A stretch of 64,000 nucleotides of DNA from Bradyrhizobium sp. CB82 (GTDB lineage Bacteria; Pseudomonadota; Alphaproteobacteria; Rhizobiales; Xanthobacteraceae): NCBI RefSeq assembly GCF_029714405.1, contig NZ_CP121650.1, positions 124,001-188,000 of the forward strand, read 5' to 3'. This document shows, piece by piece, positions 8,615-17,423 of the stretch. Position numbers and translations under genes: made by a program. Within the stretch, counting starts at the first letter, position 1. Each line of letters opens with the position of its first letter. A model generated the notes under the pieces. The model worked only from the letters and a program-made list of their open reading frames with translations. It searched no databases and had not been told where the DNA came from.

Positions 8615-9355
8615 TCAAAACTTCAGCTTCTTGAAGACGGCTTCGGGCAGCGCCTTGATGATGAGCATCACGAGGCGCCATTTGCCGCTGACATAGACGA
8701 CGTCGGTCCGGCGCTCGACAGCGCCAAAGATGGCATCGCCGACCACGGGCGCCTCCACGGTCAACGGGCCGATCAGCTTCATGCCCTCGGTCATCCTGGT
8801 GCGGACGAAGCCCGGCTTCACGGTCACGACGTGAACTCCGCCGCGGCTCGTGCGGGCGCGCAGGCCTGACAGGAACGCGGAAAATCCGGCCTTGGCGGAG
8901 CCGTAGACGTAGTTCGAGGCGCGGCCGCGGTCGCCCGCGACCGAGGACACCCCGACGATCGAGCCACTGCCGCGCGCCAAGAATTTTTCGGCGAACAGGC
9001 CGAGGATCAGCGCAGGGCCTTCGTAGTTCGAGCGCATGATCGTCGCCGCATGCTCGAGCTCGCGCTCTGCCGTCTGCTGCGAGCCCAGAAGGCCGACGAT
9101 CGAGACGACGACATCGGGCAGCGCCGGAAGCCCAGCCACGAAGTCGACGAACGATGCGGTGTCCAGCACGTCGAAGCGATGGGTGCTGGCATTGATGTCG
9201 TAGCGCGCGTGCAGGTCGGCGGCATCGGGCTCCAGCGCGACCGCCTCGCGGCCCGCGAGCTGAACATCCCAGCCGGCCTTGGCAAAACTGCGCGCCGTGG
9301 CGCGTCCGATATCGGAGCTGCCCCCTAACACCAGTACGATCTTGCGAGAGTTCAC
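8615..9355 (-). CDS. decaprenylphosphoryl-2-keto-ribose reductase-like SDR (DprE2-like)
   Basis: A 246-residue short-chain dehydrogenase: cofactor loop GGSSDIG at residues 11-17, catalytic S137/S138 region, and Y151/K155 in YGSAKAG. The GGSSDIG form, overall length and C-terminal KWRLVMLIIKALPE segment fit the DprE2 branch. That enzyme reduces the 2-keto intermediate made by DprE1 to polyprenyl-phosphoryl-arabinose. The start overlaps the stop of the DprE1-like gene by four bases (ATGA), the usual dprE1-dprE2 pairing. SDR identity is certain; the DprE2 assignment depends on the neighbour and on the UbiA gene nearby. Confidence 0.85.
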   Translation of the reverse strand: MNSRKIVLVLGGSSDIGRATARSFAKAGWDVQLAGREAVALEPDAADLHARYDINASTHRFDVLDTASFVDFVAGLPALPDVVVSIVGLLGSQQTAERELEHAATIMRSNYEGPALILGLFAEKFLARGSGSIVGVSSVAGDRGRASNYVYGSAKAGFSAFLSGLRARTSRGGVHVVTVKPGFVRTRMTEGMKLIGPLTVEAPVVGDAIFGAVERRTDVVYVSGKWRLVMLIIKALPEAVFKKLKF

Positions 9356-10689
9356 GGCCGCACCTCATCAAACAAACGCTGCGAAAGCTTTGAGCGGATT
9401 TTCCCGGTTGGATCGAGCGATGCCCGGATCTCCTTGAAGCGCTGCAGGGCCGGATAGCCGGCCTCGAAGGTGGCGCGCGATTGACGCGCGTCCTTCGCCA
9501 GATAAAGCCGGCCACCGGCTGCGACGACGAGACGGTCGATCTCGTCGACGAAATTCATGATGCTTCCGGTCACCGGGAAATCCAGCGCCAGCGTGTAGCC
9601 GGGCATCGGAAACGACATCAGGCCGTCGCCCTGGCCAAGCTTCTTGAGCACGGTGAGGAACGAGGCGTCGCCGCGCCGGGAGACGCGATCGAGGATGTCG
9701 CCGAGCACGGCAAGCGCACCATCCTGCGGGATCACGCATTGATGCTGGAGGAAGCCGCGCCGGCCGTAGATGCGATTCCAGGCGCCGACGCCGTCGAGTG
9801 GAAAGAAATAGGGAAAGATCGAGACCAGGTGACTGCCGCCGGCGCGGCGCGCACCCATGCGATAATAGAGCTCGTTGAAGGCGCGGACGCTGAAGCGATT
9901 CAGCGTCATCGACGGCAGGTCGATGGGCACGGTGAGCCTCGGATCGCGCCCGCGGGGAAAGGCCTCGGTACCATCAGACAGCTCGCTGGCACGGGCATGC
10001 TCGCCGAGATAGATCAGCGAGCGGCCGAGATCGCTGCCGCGTGCCACGCAATCGATCCACGCCACTGAGTAGGTCGCGGAGTCGCCGGCATCGAGCGCGC
10101 GCATCGCCGCATGCAAATCGGACGCCGAGATTACCCGCTCGCGGATCCAGCCGGTCTCGACCGGCCTCAGCCTGAGCGTCGCCTCGAGGATCACACCGGT
10201 CAGGCCCATGCCGCCGATGGTGGCGAGAAAGACCTCCGGATTCGCTTCGTGCGAGACCTCGATGGTCTCGCCGGTACCGGTGCGCAGCAGAATGCTGTCG
10301 ACATAGCGGCCGAAGCCGCCTTCGCAATGATGGTTCTTGCCGTGCACGTCGGCAGCGATGGCGCCGCCGACCGAGACGAAGCGGGTCCCAGGCACGACGT
10401 AAGGCAGAAAGCCGCGCGGGCCAAACGTGTCGATCAAATCCGACAGCAGCACGCCGGCCTCCAGGCGAACACGCCCGGTCGCTGGATCGAACGACCTGAC
10501 GCGGTCGAAGCCCGTCATGGCAATGGTCTGGCTGACGCCGATGCCGGCGTCGCCATAGGCGCGGCCGTTGCCACGCGCGATGCCGCCGGAGGTCGCGGCG
10601 ATGGCATCGCCGACCGCATCGAACGATCGCGGGGTCAGGAGGTCGGTATCGACGGCCGGGAAACGTCCCCAGCCGCAGATCAGCGCCAT
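9352..10689 (-). CDS. decaprenylphosphoryl-ribose 2'-oxidase-like FAD enzyme (DprE1-like)
   Basis: A 445-residue VAO-type flavoprotein. The ATG at 10689 is preferred because AAGGAG lies seven bases upstream and the product then begins ALICGWGR like the family (GWGR is shared with mycobacterial DprE1). FAD-domain signatures are ARGNGRAYGD at about 38-47, PGTRFVSVGGAIAADVHGKN from residue 100, and the following His pair. The Lys of LYLAKDAR matches the catalytic lysine of DprE1. The Cys targeted by benzothiazinones in mycobacteria (VCVDFP) is Ala here (LALDFP). With the downstream SDR it should epimerise polyprenyl-phosphoryl-ribose at C2. Membrane-associated by analogy. Confidence 0.88.
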   Translation of the reverse strand: MALICGWGRFPAVDTDLLTPRSFDAVGDAIAATSGGIARGNGRAYGDAGIGVSQTIAMTGFDRVRSFDPATGRVRLEAGVLLSDLIDTFGPRGFLPYVVPGTRFVSVGGAIAADVHGKNHHCEGGFGRYVDSILLRTGTGETIEVSHEANPEVFLATIGGMGLTGVILEATLRLRPVETGWIRERVISASDLHAAMRALDAGDSATYSVAWIDCVARGSDLGRSLIYLGEHARASELSDGTEAFPRGRDPRLTVPIDLPSMTLNRFSVRAFNELYYRMGARRAGGSHLVSIFPYFFPLDGVGAWNRIYGRRGFLQHQCVIPQDGALAVLGDILDRVSRRGDASFLTVLKKLGQGDGLMSFPMPGYTLALDFPVTGSIMNFVDEIDRLVVAAGGRLYLAKDARQSRATFEAGYPALQRFKEIRASLDPTGKIRSKLSQRLFDEVRP

Positions 10690-10781
10690 GTTCAGCTCCT
10701 TCGCGGGGGCCTTGCCCCGGCTGTCAGGAAACTGCCTACCGCCCAAACACTTACATTACGTTGAGAAGAGCCTCAATGTTT

Positions 10782-10875
10782 GAGCATGATCTCCGCGCGG
10801 ACGCGTTCCGCGTTTGTCGCGAGAAAACTGGTTCACACTTTGCGCGAACGCGGCCCCTTCGGGTCCGGATCATGC
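10782..10875. repeat. dispersed GCATGATC repeat, copy 1 (inverted orientation)
   Basis: The unit starts GAGCATGATC and ends GGATCATGC. Inside are an imperfect hairpin (ACGCGTTCCGCGTTT), a GTCGCGAGAAAAC block and a small GCCCCTTCGGGTC stem. The same parts, in the opposite order, recur near 23.3, 60.0 and 63.9 kb. It lies between dprE1 and uppP. Confidence 0.8.
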
Positions 10876-10895
10876 CCGCGCGATTGCGGACGGAA

Positions 10896-11702
10896 TTACC
10901 GTCCCAGCGCCAGCGCGATCAGGCCGAGCGAGCCGACGATGACGCGCCACCAGGCGAACAGCGTAAAGCCGTGGCGCGTGACGTATTCCAGGAAGCTCTT
11001 GACCACGATGATCGCGGTCACGAACGATACCGCGAAGCCGATCGCGACGATGCCCATGTGATCCATCGTCATCTCGGCGCGGCTCTTGTAGAAGTCATAG
11101 GCGAACGCGCCGATCATGGTGGGGATGGCGAGGAAGAACGAGAATTCCGCCGCCGCGCGCTTGTCCGCCCCGAGCAGCATCGCGGCGACGATGCTGGCGC
11201 CCGAGCGCGACACGCCGGGAATCATCGCCAGGCATTGCGCGACGCCGATCAACAGATAGGTCGGAAGCGGGAAGCGCGTCGCATCATGCTCGCGCGGCTT
11301 GAGGTCGAGCTGGTCGACCCAGAGCAGGATGGCGCCGCCGACGATCAGCGTGAAGCACACCACCCAGGGATTGAACAGCATGCTCTTGATGTATTTGCCG
11401 GCGATGAGGCCGACGATGACGGCGGGGAGGAACGCGACCAGCACGCCGATCACGAAGCGGCGCGCATAGGCATCGCCCGAGAACATGCCGATCGCGACAT
11501 CCCACAGCTTCTTGAAGTAGAGCCCCACGATCGCGAGGATCGCGCCGAGCTGAATCAGGACCGTGAAAGAGTCCCAGAACGCGCCTTCACCGAGACCGAA
11601 AAAGCGCTCGGCGAGCAGCAGATGTCCGGTGGAGGAAACGGGAAGGAACTCGGTCACACCCTCGATGATGCCGAGGATCACTGCCCGTATCGTGTCTGAC
11701 AT
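10896..11702 (-). CDS. uppP: undecaprenyl-diphosphatase UppP (BacA)
   Basis: A 268-residue integral membrane phosphatase that recycles undecaprenyl pyrophosphate to the monophosphate carrier for peptidoglycan and other envelope glycans. Both catalytic motifs are clear: E14-GVTE18-FLPVSSTGH27 near the N-terminus and GVSRSGASIVAA around residue 165. About eight helices and normal length. It is transcribed in the same direction as the DprE1/DprE2 pair, 200 bases upstream of it with a repeat between, so it is probably a separate transcript. Functionally related because both handle polyprenyl phosphates. Confidence 0.95.
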   Translation of the reverse strand: MSDTIRAVILGIIEGVTEFLPVSSTGHLLLAERFFGLGEGAFWDSFTVLIQLGAILAIVGLYFKKLWDVAIGMFSGDAYARRFVIGVLVAFLPAVIVGLIAGKYIKSMLFNPWVVCFTLIVGGAILLWVDQLDLKPREHDATRFPLPTYLLIGVAQCLAMIPGVSRSGASIVAAMLLGADKRAAAEFSFFLAIPTMIGAFAYDFYKSRAEMTMDHMGIVAIGFAVSFVTAIIVVKSFLEYVTRHGFTLFAWWRVIVGSLGLIALALGR

Positions 11703-11866
11703 ATTTACGGTCCATTTCGGCTGGAAAAGCGAGGCTCTTCTCGCCTATTCGTCCCTCTGCCGCAATCGCTAAATGCGGAAATCACGGGGTTGCCTCGCGG
11801 TTTTGAAGGACTAGTGTGGCGCCGAACATTGATGGATTCTTAATCACCCCCGACATAGTCAAAGAC

Positions 11867-12559
11867 ATGTTCACGCTGTTTCATCATCCGTTCTGCCCGC
11901 ATTCGCGCTTCATTCGCCTGATCATCGGCGAGTACGGGCTCGACCTGAAGCTGGTGGAAGAGCGCGCCTGGGAACGGCGCGAGGCCTTTCTGACGCTCAA
12001 TCCGGCGGGTACCACCCCGGTGCTGGCGACCGAGGAACAGCCATCCGTTCCGGGCGCCGCCATCATCGCCGAATACCTCGACGAGGCCCATGGCGCCGCG
12101 ATGGGCGTCAAGCGGCTGATGCCGGAAACAATTGCCGAGCGCATCGAGGTGCGGCGGCTGATGGCGTGGTTCAACGAGAAATTCTTCGAGGAAGTCTCTC
12201 ATCCTCTGGTGACTGAACGCATCTACAAGCGTTTCATGAGCGAGGAGAATGGCGGCGGCCCGCCTTCCGCGGACGTGATGCGCGCCGCCAAGGCCAATGT
12301 GCGCTATCATCTGGCCTATATCGGCTGGCTGGCGCAGACGCGAAATTTCCTCGCCGGCGACCGGCTCACTTACGCGGATCTCGCCGCCGCGGCGCACCTT
12401 TCGGCGATCGACTATCTGGGCGACGTGCCATGGAGCGAGGACGAGGCGGCAAAGGCGTGGTACGCGCGGGTGAAATCCCGCCCGTCGTTCCGCCCGCTGC
12501 TGAGCGAATGGCTGGCCGGCGTGCCGGCGTCGCGGACCTACGTGGACCTGGATTTCTGA
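11867..12559 (+). CDS. glutathione S-transferase family protein
   Basis: A 230-residue protein with an N-terminal thioredoxin-like GST domain (CPHS at residues 10-13, NPAGTTPVL and the [12 protein letters not shown] glutathione-binding segment) and an all-helical C-terminal domain containing [19 protein letters not shown]. The ATG at 11867 is used because the family starts just before [16 protein letters not shown] 51 bases upstream is open but unlikely. It likely conjugates or reduces small molecules in the cytoplasm; substrate unknown. Its 3' end overlaps the probable start of queG. Confidence 0.9.
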   Translation: MFTLFHHPFCPHSRFIRLIIGEYGLDLKLVEERAWERREAFLTLNPAGTTPVLATEEQPSVPGAAIIAEYLDEAHGAAMGVKRLMPETIAERIEVRRLMAWFNEKFFEEVSHPLVTERIYKRFMSEENGGGPPSADVMRAAKANVRYHLAYIGWLAQTRNFLAGDRLTYADLAAAAHLSAIDYLGDVPWSEDEAAKAWYARVKSRPSFRPLLSEWLAGVPASRTYVDLDF

Positions 12560-13686
12560 CCGAAGCCGGTCTGTCTGACCTGAAGGTGGCGCTTGCGCGC
12601 GAAGCGCAAGCCCTGGGCTTCGACTGCATCGGCGTCACCGAGCCCGGCGCGATCGAAGGCGCCGGAAAACACTTCCTCGAGTTCATCGCCTCCGGCGCCC
12701 ATGGCGACATGGACTGGCTTGCCGCGCAGCCGGAGCGCCGCGTCGATCCGCGCGGGCTGTGGAGCGAGGTGCGCTCCGTGATCATGCTGGGCGTCAACTA
12801 CGGTCCCGACCAGGATCCGCTGGCGATCCTCAAAGCACGCTCGCGCGCTGCGATCTCGGTCTACGCCCAAGGCGACGACTATCATGACCTGATCAAGAAG
12901 CGGTTGAAGGCGCTGGCGCGCTGGCTGGTTGCGACGGCGCCTTGCGAGGTCAAGGTGTTCGTCGACACCGCAGCGGTGATGGAGAAGCCCTTGGCGCAGG
13001 CCGCAAGCCTGGGCTGGCAGGGCAAGCACACCAACCTCGTCTCGCGCGAGTTCGGCTCCTGGCTGTTCCTCGGCGCGATCTACACCACGCTGAAACTGCC
13101 GCGCGATGACAGCGAGATCGATCACTGCGGCTCGTGCCGCGCGTGCCTCGACATCTGCCCGACCGCGGCATTCCCCGCGCCCTACAAACTCGATGCGCGG
13201 CGCTGCATCTCCTATCTGACCATCGAGACCAAGGGACCGATCCCGCGCGAATTCCGCAAGGCCATCGGCAACCGCATCTATGGCTGCGACGATTGCCTCG
13301 CCGCCTGCCCCTGGAACAAGTTCGCGCAAGAGGGCCGCGAGGCAAAGCTCGCCGCACGCGAGGCGCTGCGCGCGCCTGATCTGGCCGTACTCGCGCGGCT
13401 CGATGATACGGCGTTCCGCAGCCTGTTCACGAAGTCGCCGGTGAAGCGCGTCGGCCGCGACCGCTTCCTGCGCAACGTGCTGATCGCGATCGGCAACTCC
13501 GGCCATGCGGCGCTGGCGGAGGAGGCGCGGCGCCTGCTCGCGGATGCGAGCCCCCTGGTGCGTGGCGCAGCCGTGTGGGCGCTGGGGCAGTTACTATCGC
13601 GCGAGGAGTTCGCGGCTACGAGAGCGGTTTCGATCGCGAACGAGCATGACGCCAGCGTGCGTGAGGAGTGGCAGGCTGCTTCGTAG
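12508..13686 (+). CDS. queG: epoxyqueuosine reductase QueG
   Basis: Catalyses the last step of queuosine synthesis in tRNA: cobalamin-dependent reduction of epoxyqueuosine. Two 4Fe-4S clusters are visible, [16 protein letters not shown] and [15 protein letters not shown]. Upstream lies the conserved [24 protein letters not shown] segment (quoted as a landmark at about codons 150-175), and a C-terminal HEAT-like region is present. The start is uncertain. The ATG at 12508 gives 392 residues and overlaps the GST gene by 52 bases. A GTG at 12586 would remove residues expected before the LGFDCIGVT core. Either way the genes are adjacent and probably cotranscribed. Confidence 0.92.
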   Translation: MAGRRAGVADLRGPGFLTEAGLSDLKVALAREAQALGFDCIGVTEPGAIEGAGKHFLEFIASGAHGDMDWLAAQPERRVDPRGLWSEVRSVIMLGVNYGPDQDPLAILKARSRAAISVYAQGDDYHDLIKKRLKALARWLVATAPCEVKVFVDTAAVMEKPLAQAASLGWQGKHTNLVSREFGSWLFLGAIYTTLKLPRDDSEIDHCGSCRACLDICPTAAFPAPYKLDARRCISYLTIETKGPIPREFRKAIGNRIYGCDDCLAACPWNKFAQEGREAKLAAREALRAPDLAVLARLDDTAFRSLFTKSPVKRVGRDRFLRNVLIAIGNSGHAALAEEARRLLADASPLVRGAAVWALGQLLSREEFAATRAVSIANEHDASVREEWQAAS

Positions 13687-13698
13687 CATTCGACTGTT

Positions 13699-13799
13699 CT
13701 GCCCCGCGCAGGCGGAGCATCCAATGCGCCGCAAGCCTCTCCGTATCACTCACCGACTCTGGAATACTGGATCACCCGCTTCCCGCGGGTGATGACAGC
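13699..13799. repeat. CCCCGCGCAGGCGG repeat, copy 1
   Basis: About 100 bases with terminal palindromes: GCCCCGCGCAGGCGGAGCATCC at the left and CCCGCTTCCCGCGGGTGATGACA at the right, flanking CTGGATCACC-type words. A closely similar unit is at 14803-14912. It lies directly downstream of queG. Confidence 0.75.
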
Positions 13800-13829
13800 G
13801 GATGTTGTGGCGACCATCGCACCGCTTCT

Positions 13830-13940
13830 GATCCTCATCGTGAGGAGCGCGCTTGCGCGCATCTCGAAGGATGCAGGCCGGCGCTCGAGCCGGGCTCTCA
13901 TGGTTCGAGACGGCGCTTCGCGCCTCCCCACCATGAGGAC
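13830..13940. repeat. GAGGAGC...TCTCGAAGGATG repeat, copy 1
   Basis: The unit begins CTCATCGTGAGGAGC and carries the inner palindrome GCGCTTGCGCGC, then ATCTCGAAGGATG, and ends CATGGTTCGAGACGG...CCACCATGAGGA. Related copies are at about 23.4, 37.7 and 44.0 kb. With the preceding repeat it accounts for the 298-base gap between queG and the thioesterase gene. Confidence 0.75.
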
Positions 13941-13984
13941 CACCACACTTGATTTCCGCGCGCGTTCCTTCAAGGTCGCGCGTC

Positions 13985-14782
13985 ATGACGAACATGCCTT
14001 TCTTCACGCGCACCGGCGACACATTCCATCCGACGGAAGTTGCCAACGGTCCCTGGGATCCGAAGTCGCTGCACGGACGCGTCATCGTCGGCCTGCTCGG
14101 CTTCGGCATCGAGGAGCGCTACTGCGGCCCCGAGTTCGTGCCGGCGCGGCTCACGGTCGACATGTTTCGCCTGCCGACGATCGACAAGCCGGTCGGGATC
14201 ACCACGCGGCTCGTCCGCGACGGCCTGCGCATTCGCGTGGTCGAAGCGGAATTTGTCTCAGGCGGCGTCAGCATGGCGCGCGCTTCGTGCCAGCTCCTGC
14301 GGCGGACGCAGAATCCGGACGGCAACATCTGGTCGCCGCCGAACTGGGATGCGCCGAAGCCTGCCGACATTCCCAAGCCGACCGATCCGCGCCTCGGCAT
14401 GCACGGCAAATGGACGACGCGCCCGATCACAGGCCATATGGGCTCGCTCGGTCCGCGCCGGCTCTGGATGAGCGAGGTGCGGGAGCTGGTCGAGGGCTTT
14501 GCGCTGACGCCGTTCACCCGCGTCGCGGTGGCAGCGGATTTCGCCAGCCCCTTCGCTAATGCCGGCGATCAGGGGCTCGCCTTCATCAACAGCGACGTCA
14601 CCGTGTACCTGCATCGCCTGCCCGTCACGGAATGGATCGGCTTCGAGGTGGCGAACCATCACTCCGCCGACGGCGTCGCGATCGGCGAATGCTGGCTCTA
14701 TGACGAAGAGGGTCCGATCGGCACGTCGACGGTGGCCGCACTTGCGCAGCGCAAGCCGATGCCGAATCCGTCGAAGCGGTGA
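13985..14782 (+). CDS. thioesterase-family protein (double hot-dog, TesB-like)
   Basis: A 265-residue protein. The ATG at 13985 is chosen because it gives MTNMPFFTRTGDTFHPTE, typical of this actinobacterial/alphaproteobacterial acyl-CoA thioesterase-like family; the upstream frame lies in a repeat. N-terminal hot-dog features (GRVIVGLLGFGIE) and a C-terminal hot-dog (FINSDVTVYLHRLP, WIGFEVANHHSADGVAIGECWLYD) are visible. The order of a long central helix followed by DV-VYLHR matches TesB-type enzymes. It probably hydrolyses acyl-CoA thioesters; chain preference unknown. It stands alone between repeats. Confidence 0.75.
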   Translation: MTNMPFFTRTGDTFHPTEVANGPWDPKSLHGRVIVGLLGFGIEERYCGPEFVPARLTVDMFRLPTIDKPVGITTRLVRDGLRIRVVEAEFVSGGVSMARASCQLLRRTQNPDGNIWSPPNWDAPKPADIPKPTDPRLGMHGKWTTRPITGHMGSLGPRRLWMSEVRELVEGFALTPFTRVAVAADFASPFANAGDQGLAFINSDVTVYLHRLPVTEWIGFEVANHHSADGVAIGECWLYDEEGPIGTSTVAALAQRKPMPNPSKR

Positions 14783-14802
14783 GGCGCGCGCCTTCTCTCC
14801 TC

Positions 14803-14912
14803 CGTCATGCCCCGCGCAGGCGGGGCATCCAGTACGCCGCGGCCTCTCAGTTCAAGCATGACCGTCTCTGGATACTGGATTGCCCGCTTTCCGCGGGCAA
14901 TGACATCGACTG
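14803..14912. repeat. CCCCGCGCAGGCGG repeat, copy 2
   Basis: Begins GTCATGCCCCGCGCAGGCGG, continues GGCATCCAGTACGCCGCGG and ends GGATTGCCCGCTTTCCGCGG...CAATGACA. This is the better conserved of two copies. It lies between the convergent thioesterase and hydrolase genes. Confidence 0.78.
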
Positions 14913-14921
14913 TGCAACACC

Positions 14922-15722
14922 TCATCCGATCTCCGCGACCGCGGCAAGGATGCGCAAAATGTCCTGCGGGCGTGACAGGCGATGATCGCCGTCCTGAATC
15001 AGCGTCAGCACGACGTCGTCGGCCGGCAAGCGATGCGTCAGCGCAAAGGCGTGCTGCCACGGCACGTCCGGGTCCTTGGCCCCTTGCAGGATGCGCACCG
15101 GACAGCCGACATCGATGGCGCTGCCGAGCAGCAGATGGTTGCGACCTTCCTCGATCAGGTTCCGCGTGATCGGATAGGGCGAGCCGTCGCCATATTCGGA
15201 CGGCCGGAGCCAGGAACCTCTGGTCTCGATCTCCTGCTTTACGTTGGCCGGGAAATTCTTCCACATCAGCTCTTCGGTGAAATCAGGCGCCGGCGCGATC
15301 AGCACAAGGCCCGCCAGCGATGCTGTGGCCCGTTGTTTGTCTTGCCGCTTCCTGATCTCGCGCGCGAGCAGCAGCGCCATCCAGCCGCCCATGGAGGAAC
15401 CGATCAGAACTTGCGGTCCCGCGCAGAATTGCTCGAACACCGCGACGCTCTCCTCGAGCCAGCGCCCGATGGTGCCGTCGGCGAAATCGCCGCCGGATTC
15501 GCCGTGGCCGGAATAGTCGAACCGGACCGAGGCGCGGCCATGCGCCACCGCCCAACCGTCCAGCGCCACCGCCTTGGTGCCCTGCATGTCCGATTTGAAA
15601 CCGCCGAGCCAGAACAGCCCAGGCCCCTTCCCGGCCCGGGTGCGGACCGCGATCCTCCGCGGCAATGGGCCCTCGCCCACATCGATGAAGGTGAGAGCTT
15701 GGTCAGCGGTCGAGTTGGTCAT
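14922..15722 (-). CDS. alpha/beta hydrolase (carboxylesterase-like)
   Basis: A 266-residue serine hydrolase: FWLGGFKSDMQGTKA as the oxyanion-side segment, nucleophile elbow GSSMGGWMAL, an acid in GAKDPDVPW and a terminal histidine in GDHRLS. The ATG at 15722 is preferred; the upstream extension lacks similarity. Homologues in Bradyrhizobium and other alphaproteobacteria resemble mitochondrial ABHD10/palmitoyl-protein thioesterase-type enzymes, but the substrate is unknown. Cytoplasmic, with no signal peptide. Divergent from infC. Confidence 0.85.
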   Translation of the reverse strand: MTNSTADQALTFIDVGEGPLPRRIAVRTRAGKGPGLFWLGGFKSDMQGTKAVALDGWAVAHGRASVRFDYSGHGESGGDFADGTIGRWLEESVAVFEQFCAGPQVLIGSSMGGWMALLLAREIRKRQDKQRATASLAGLVLIAPAPDFTEELMWKNFPANVKQEIETRGSWLRPSEYGDGSPYPITRNLIEEGRNHLLLGSAIDVGCPVRILQGAKDPDVPWQHAFALTHRLPADDVVLTLIQDGDHRLSRPQDILRILAAVAEIG

Positions 15723-15966
15723 GGAACGTTTACTCTTGCTGTGTGGTTTGAGCTGTCCGGCGCCACCGCAATAGGTCGGCATCGGCATTGGCCCTTAGGG
15801 ACGCTTGCGGAACTGGGACAAGGTGTCTATGTCGAGCGACGTGCGATTGGGCGTGACCAAAATGCCTCGCATTTGAGGGTTTCGCGTGCGGCAGGCGGGA
15901 CTTGCTTGCCCGCAGACGCAGCTTCCTTCAGACTACCCGCTTCGTTCACAACTTTGGAGAACCAAC

Positions 15967-16506
15967 ATTCGCCGTCCCAATAGAGCCCCGGCCCCTGCCG
16001 CCAAAGACGGGCCGCGCATCAATGATGATATTCGCAATGCGCAGATCCAGCTGATCGATCACACCGGCGCCAACCAAGGCACCGTCGAGACCATGGTCGC
16101 CATCAAGATGGCGCAGGAAGCCGGCATGGATCTCGTGGAAATTTCGCCGAATACCAGCCCTCCCGTCTGCAAGATTATGGACTACGGGAAGTATAAGTAT
16201 TCCGCCCAAAAAAAAGCCGCTGAAGCCCGCAAGCGGCAGAAGACCGTCGAGATCAAGGAGATCAAGCTCCGCCCGATGATCGACGATCACGACTACGACG
16301 TGAAGATGCGCGCGATGCAGCGGTTCTTCGAAGAGGGCGACAAGGTCAAGATCACGCTGCGTTATCGCGGCCGCGAGATGGCGCATCAGGAGATCGGCAC
16401 CAAGCTTTTGGACAAGATCAAGAGCGACGTCGCCGAGCTCGCCAAGGTCGAGCAGGACGCCAGGTTCGAGGGCCGCCAGGTCGTCATGGTGCTGGCGCCG
16501 CGCTGA
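15967..16506 (+). CDS. infC: translation initiation factor IF-3, with AUU start codon
   Basis: A 179-residue IF-3 that binds the 30S subunit and discriminates start codons. The N-domain ([16 protein letters not shown]...[15 protein letters not shown]) and the C-domain ([31 protein letters not shown] region) are intact. The natural start is the ATT at 15967, giving (M)[19 protein letters not shown] lies nine bases upstream, the family begins here, and no in-frame ATG or GTG exists nearby. A longer frame from an ATG at 15886 adds 27 unrelated residues. An AUU start is the known device by which IF-3 limits its own synthesis in E. coli. A strong terminator follows. Confidence 0.95.
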   Translation: MRRPNRAPAPAAKDGPRINDDIRNAQIQLIDHTGANQGTVETMVAIKMAQEAGMDLVEISPNTSPPVCKIMDYGKYKYSAQKKAAEARKRQKTVEIKEIKLRPMIDDHDYDVKMRAMQRFFEEGDKVKITLRYRGREMAHQEIGTKLLDKIKSDVAELAKVEQDARFEGRQVVMVLAPR

Positions 16507-16532
16507 CGCCGGCCTTTAGCAGCCGAAATTTC

Positions 16533-16570
16533 AACGGCCCGTCCGGATCTCCGGCGGGCCGTTTGGTTTT
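16533..16570 (+). terminator. intrinsic terminator after infC
   Basis: A nine-base stem AACGGCCCG (16533-16541) pairs with CGGGCCGTT (16555-16563), followed by TGGTTTT, 27 bases downstream of the infC stop. It separates infC from rpmI-rplT, which are cotranscribed with infC in many other bacteria. Confidence 0.88.
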
Positions 16571-16597
16571 GTCGAGGTAGTGCCCGCGGGCGCTGCT

Positions 16598-16722
16598 GCA
16601 CCCTCTCCCGCTTGCGGGAGGGGGTGGCGCGAAGCGCCGGGTGAGGGCTCTCGCCTCTTGGGGTTCTCGCGAGAGGAGACACCCTCTCCCCGACCCTCCA
16701 CCGCGGGCGGGGGAGGGAGCGC
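16598..16722. repeat. composite palindromic repeat, CTCTCCCGC family, copy 2
   Basis: Palindrome CCTCTCCCGCTTGCGGGAGG, then GGCGCGAAGCGCCGGGTGAG, then GTTCTCGCGAGAGGAG, and a second arm CCACCGCGGGCGGGGGAGGG. It shows the full composite structure of the family and lies between infC and the small secreted-protein gene. Confidence 0.8.
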
Positions 16723-16738
16723 ACCAAGCGCTCGGCGA

Positions 16739-17137
16739 TTACGTCCGCGTCGCCTGCCAGGTGCCGCTGCACTGGTCGCCGGAGATGATGCCCCTCCACG
16801 ACCCGGCGCCGTTCACGCCGGCAAGCCGGCCGCCGCCGCTGGCATGGGAGGCGCCGACCGAAACCCGAACGGCAACGGAACCGGCGCGGTTGACGGAGCC
16901 GGACACCCGGCCGCCGCCGGCGGAGATCACGCGGCTGCCGGTCACCGTAAAGGGGACGCTGTAGCCGGAGCTGCAGTTGCCGCGCGTGGTGGCGAAGGTG
17001 ACGTTCCAGACCCCGTCATAGCCGCCGGCCTTGGCATCGGCGGCGGTCGGCGCGGCCGCACCGAGCACGGTAAGGAGTGCGACCGCGGTGAGGCGGGGAA
17101 AAGCACGAGGCAAGAGCGATTGCGGAAAATGAGGCAT
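16739..17137 (-). CDS. small secreted Gly/Ser-rich protein of unknown function
   Basis: A 132-residue protein. The ATG at 17137 gives a convincing signal peptide (MPHFPQSLLPRAFPRLTAVA, hydrophobic core to about residue 30, AADA cleavage region). The mature part contains YDGVWNVTFATTRGNCSSGY, a Gly/Val-rich repeat (GGGRVSGSVNRAGSVAVRVS) and ends GDQCSGTWQATRT. Two cysteines could form one disulfide. Beta-rich small periplasmic proteins of this sort are common and uncharacterised in Bradyrhizobium. A longer frame starting at 17260 exists but would bury the signal peptide. Function unknown. Confidence 0.75.
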   Translation of the reverse strand: MPHFPQSLLPRAFPRLTAVALLTVLGAAAPTAADAKAGGYDGVWNVTFATTRGNCSSGYSVPFTVTGSRVISAGGGRVSGSVNRAGSVAVRVSVGASHASGGGRLAGVNGAGSWRGIISGDQCSGTWQATRT

Positions 17138-17423
17138 TTTGGTCCTGCTCCAGCAGCAAGGCATGAAGATGAGGCTGGTAACCTCAAATAGTCGGACGGC
17201 CCGTTTCAGCGGTTCATCGTTGCCATTTGGCTCTGGCTCTGCCATAAGCCCAGCCTTCATCGCCCGGCTGATTTAAGGGCTGCCGTGGCGGTGCCCGTGC
17301 GGGCTTCGCGCTGATTTGCCTGGCAAGTCGCAAAAACCCGAGCACAATCAACGCTCTAACGAGCATTTTGACGGCCAGCCGCCTTCGCGGGCGGTACTCT
17401 GTTGTGGCCATTAGGAGAGCCAA

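Noticed and set aside
12542..12600. GTG at 12586 as the queG start
   Set aside because: It would remove residues that normally precede the LGFDCIGVT core; the ATG at 12508 was preferred, though the true start remains uncertain.
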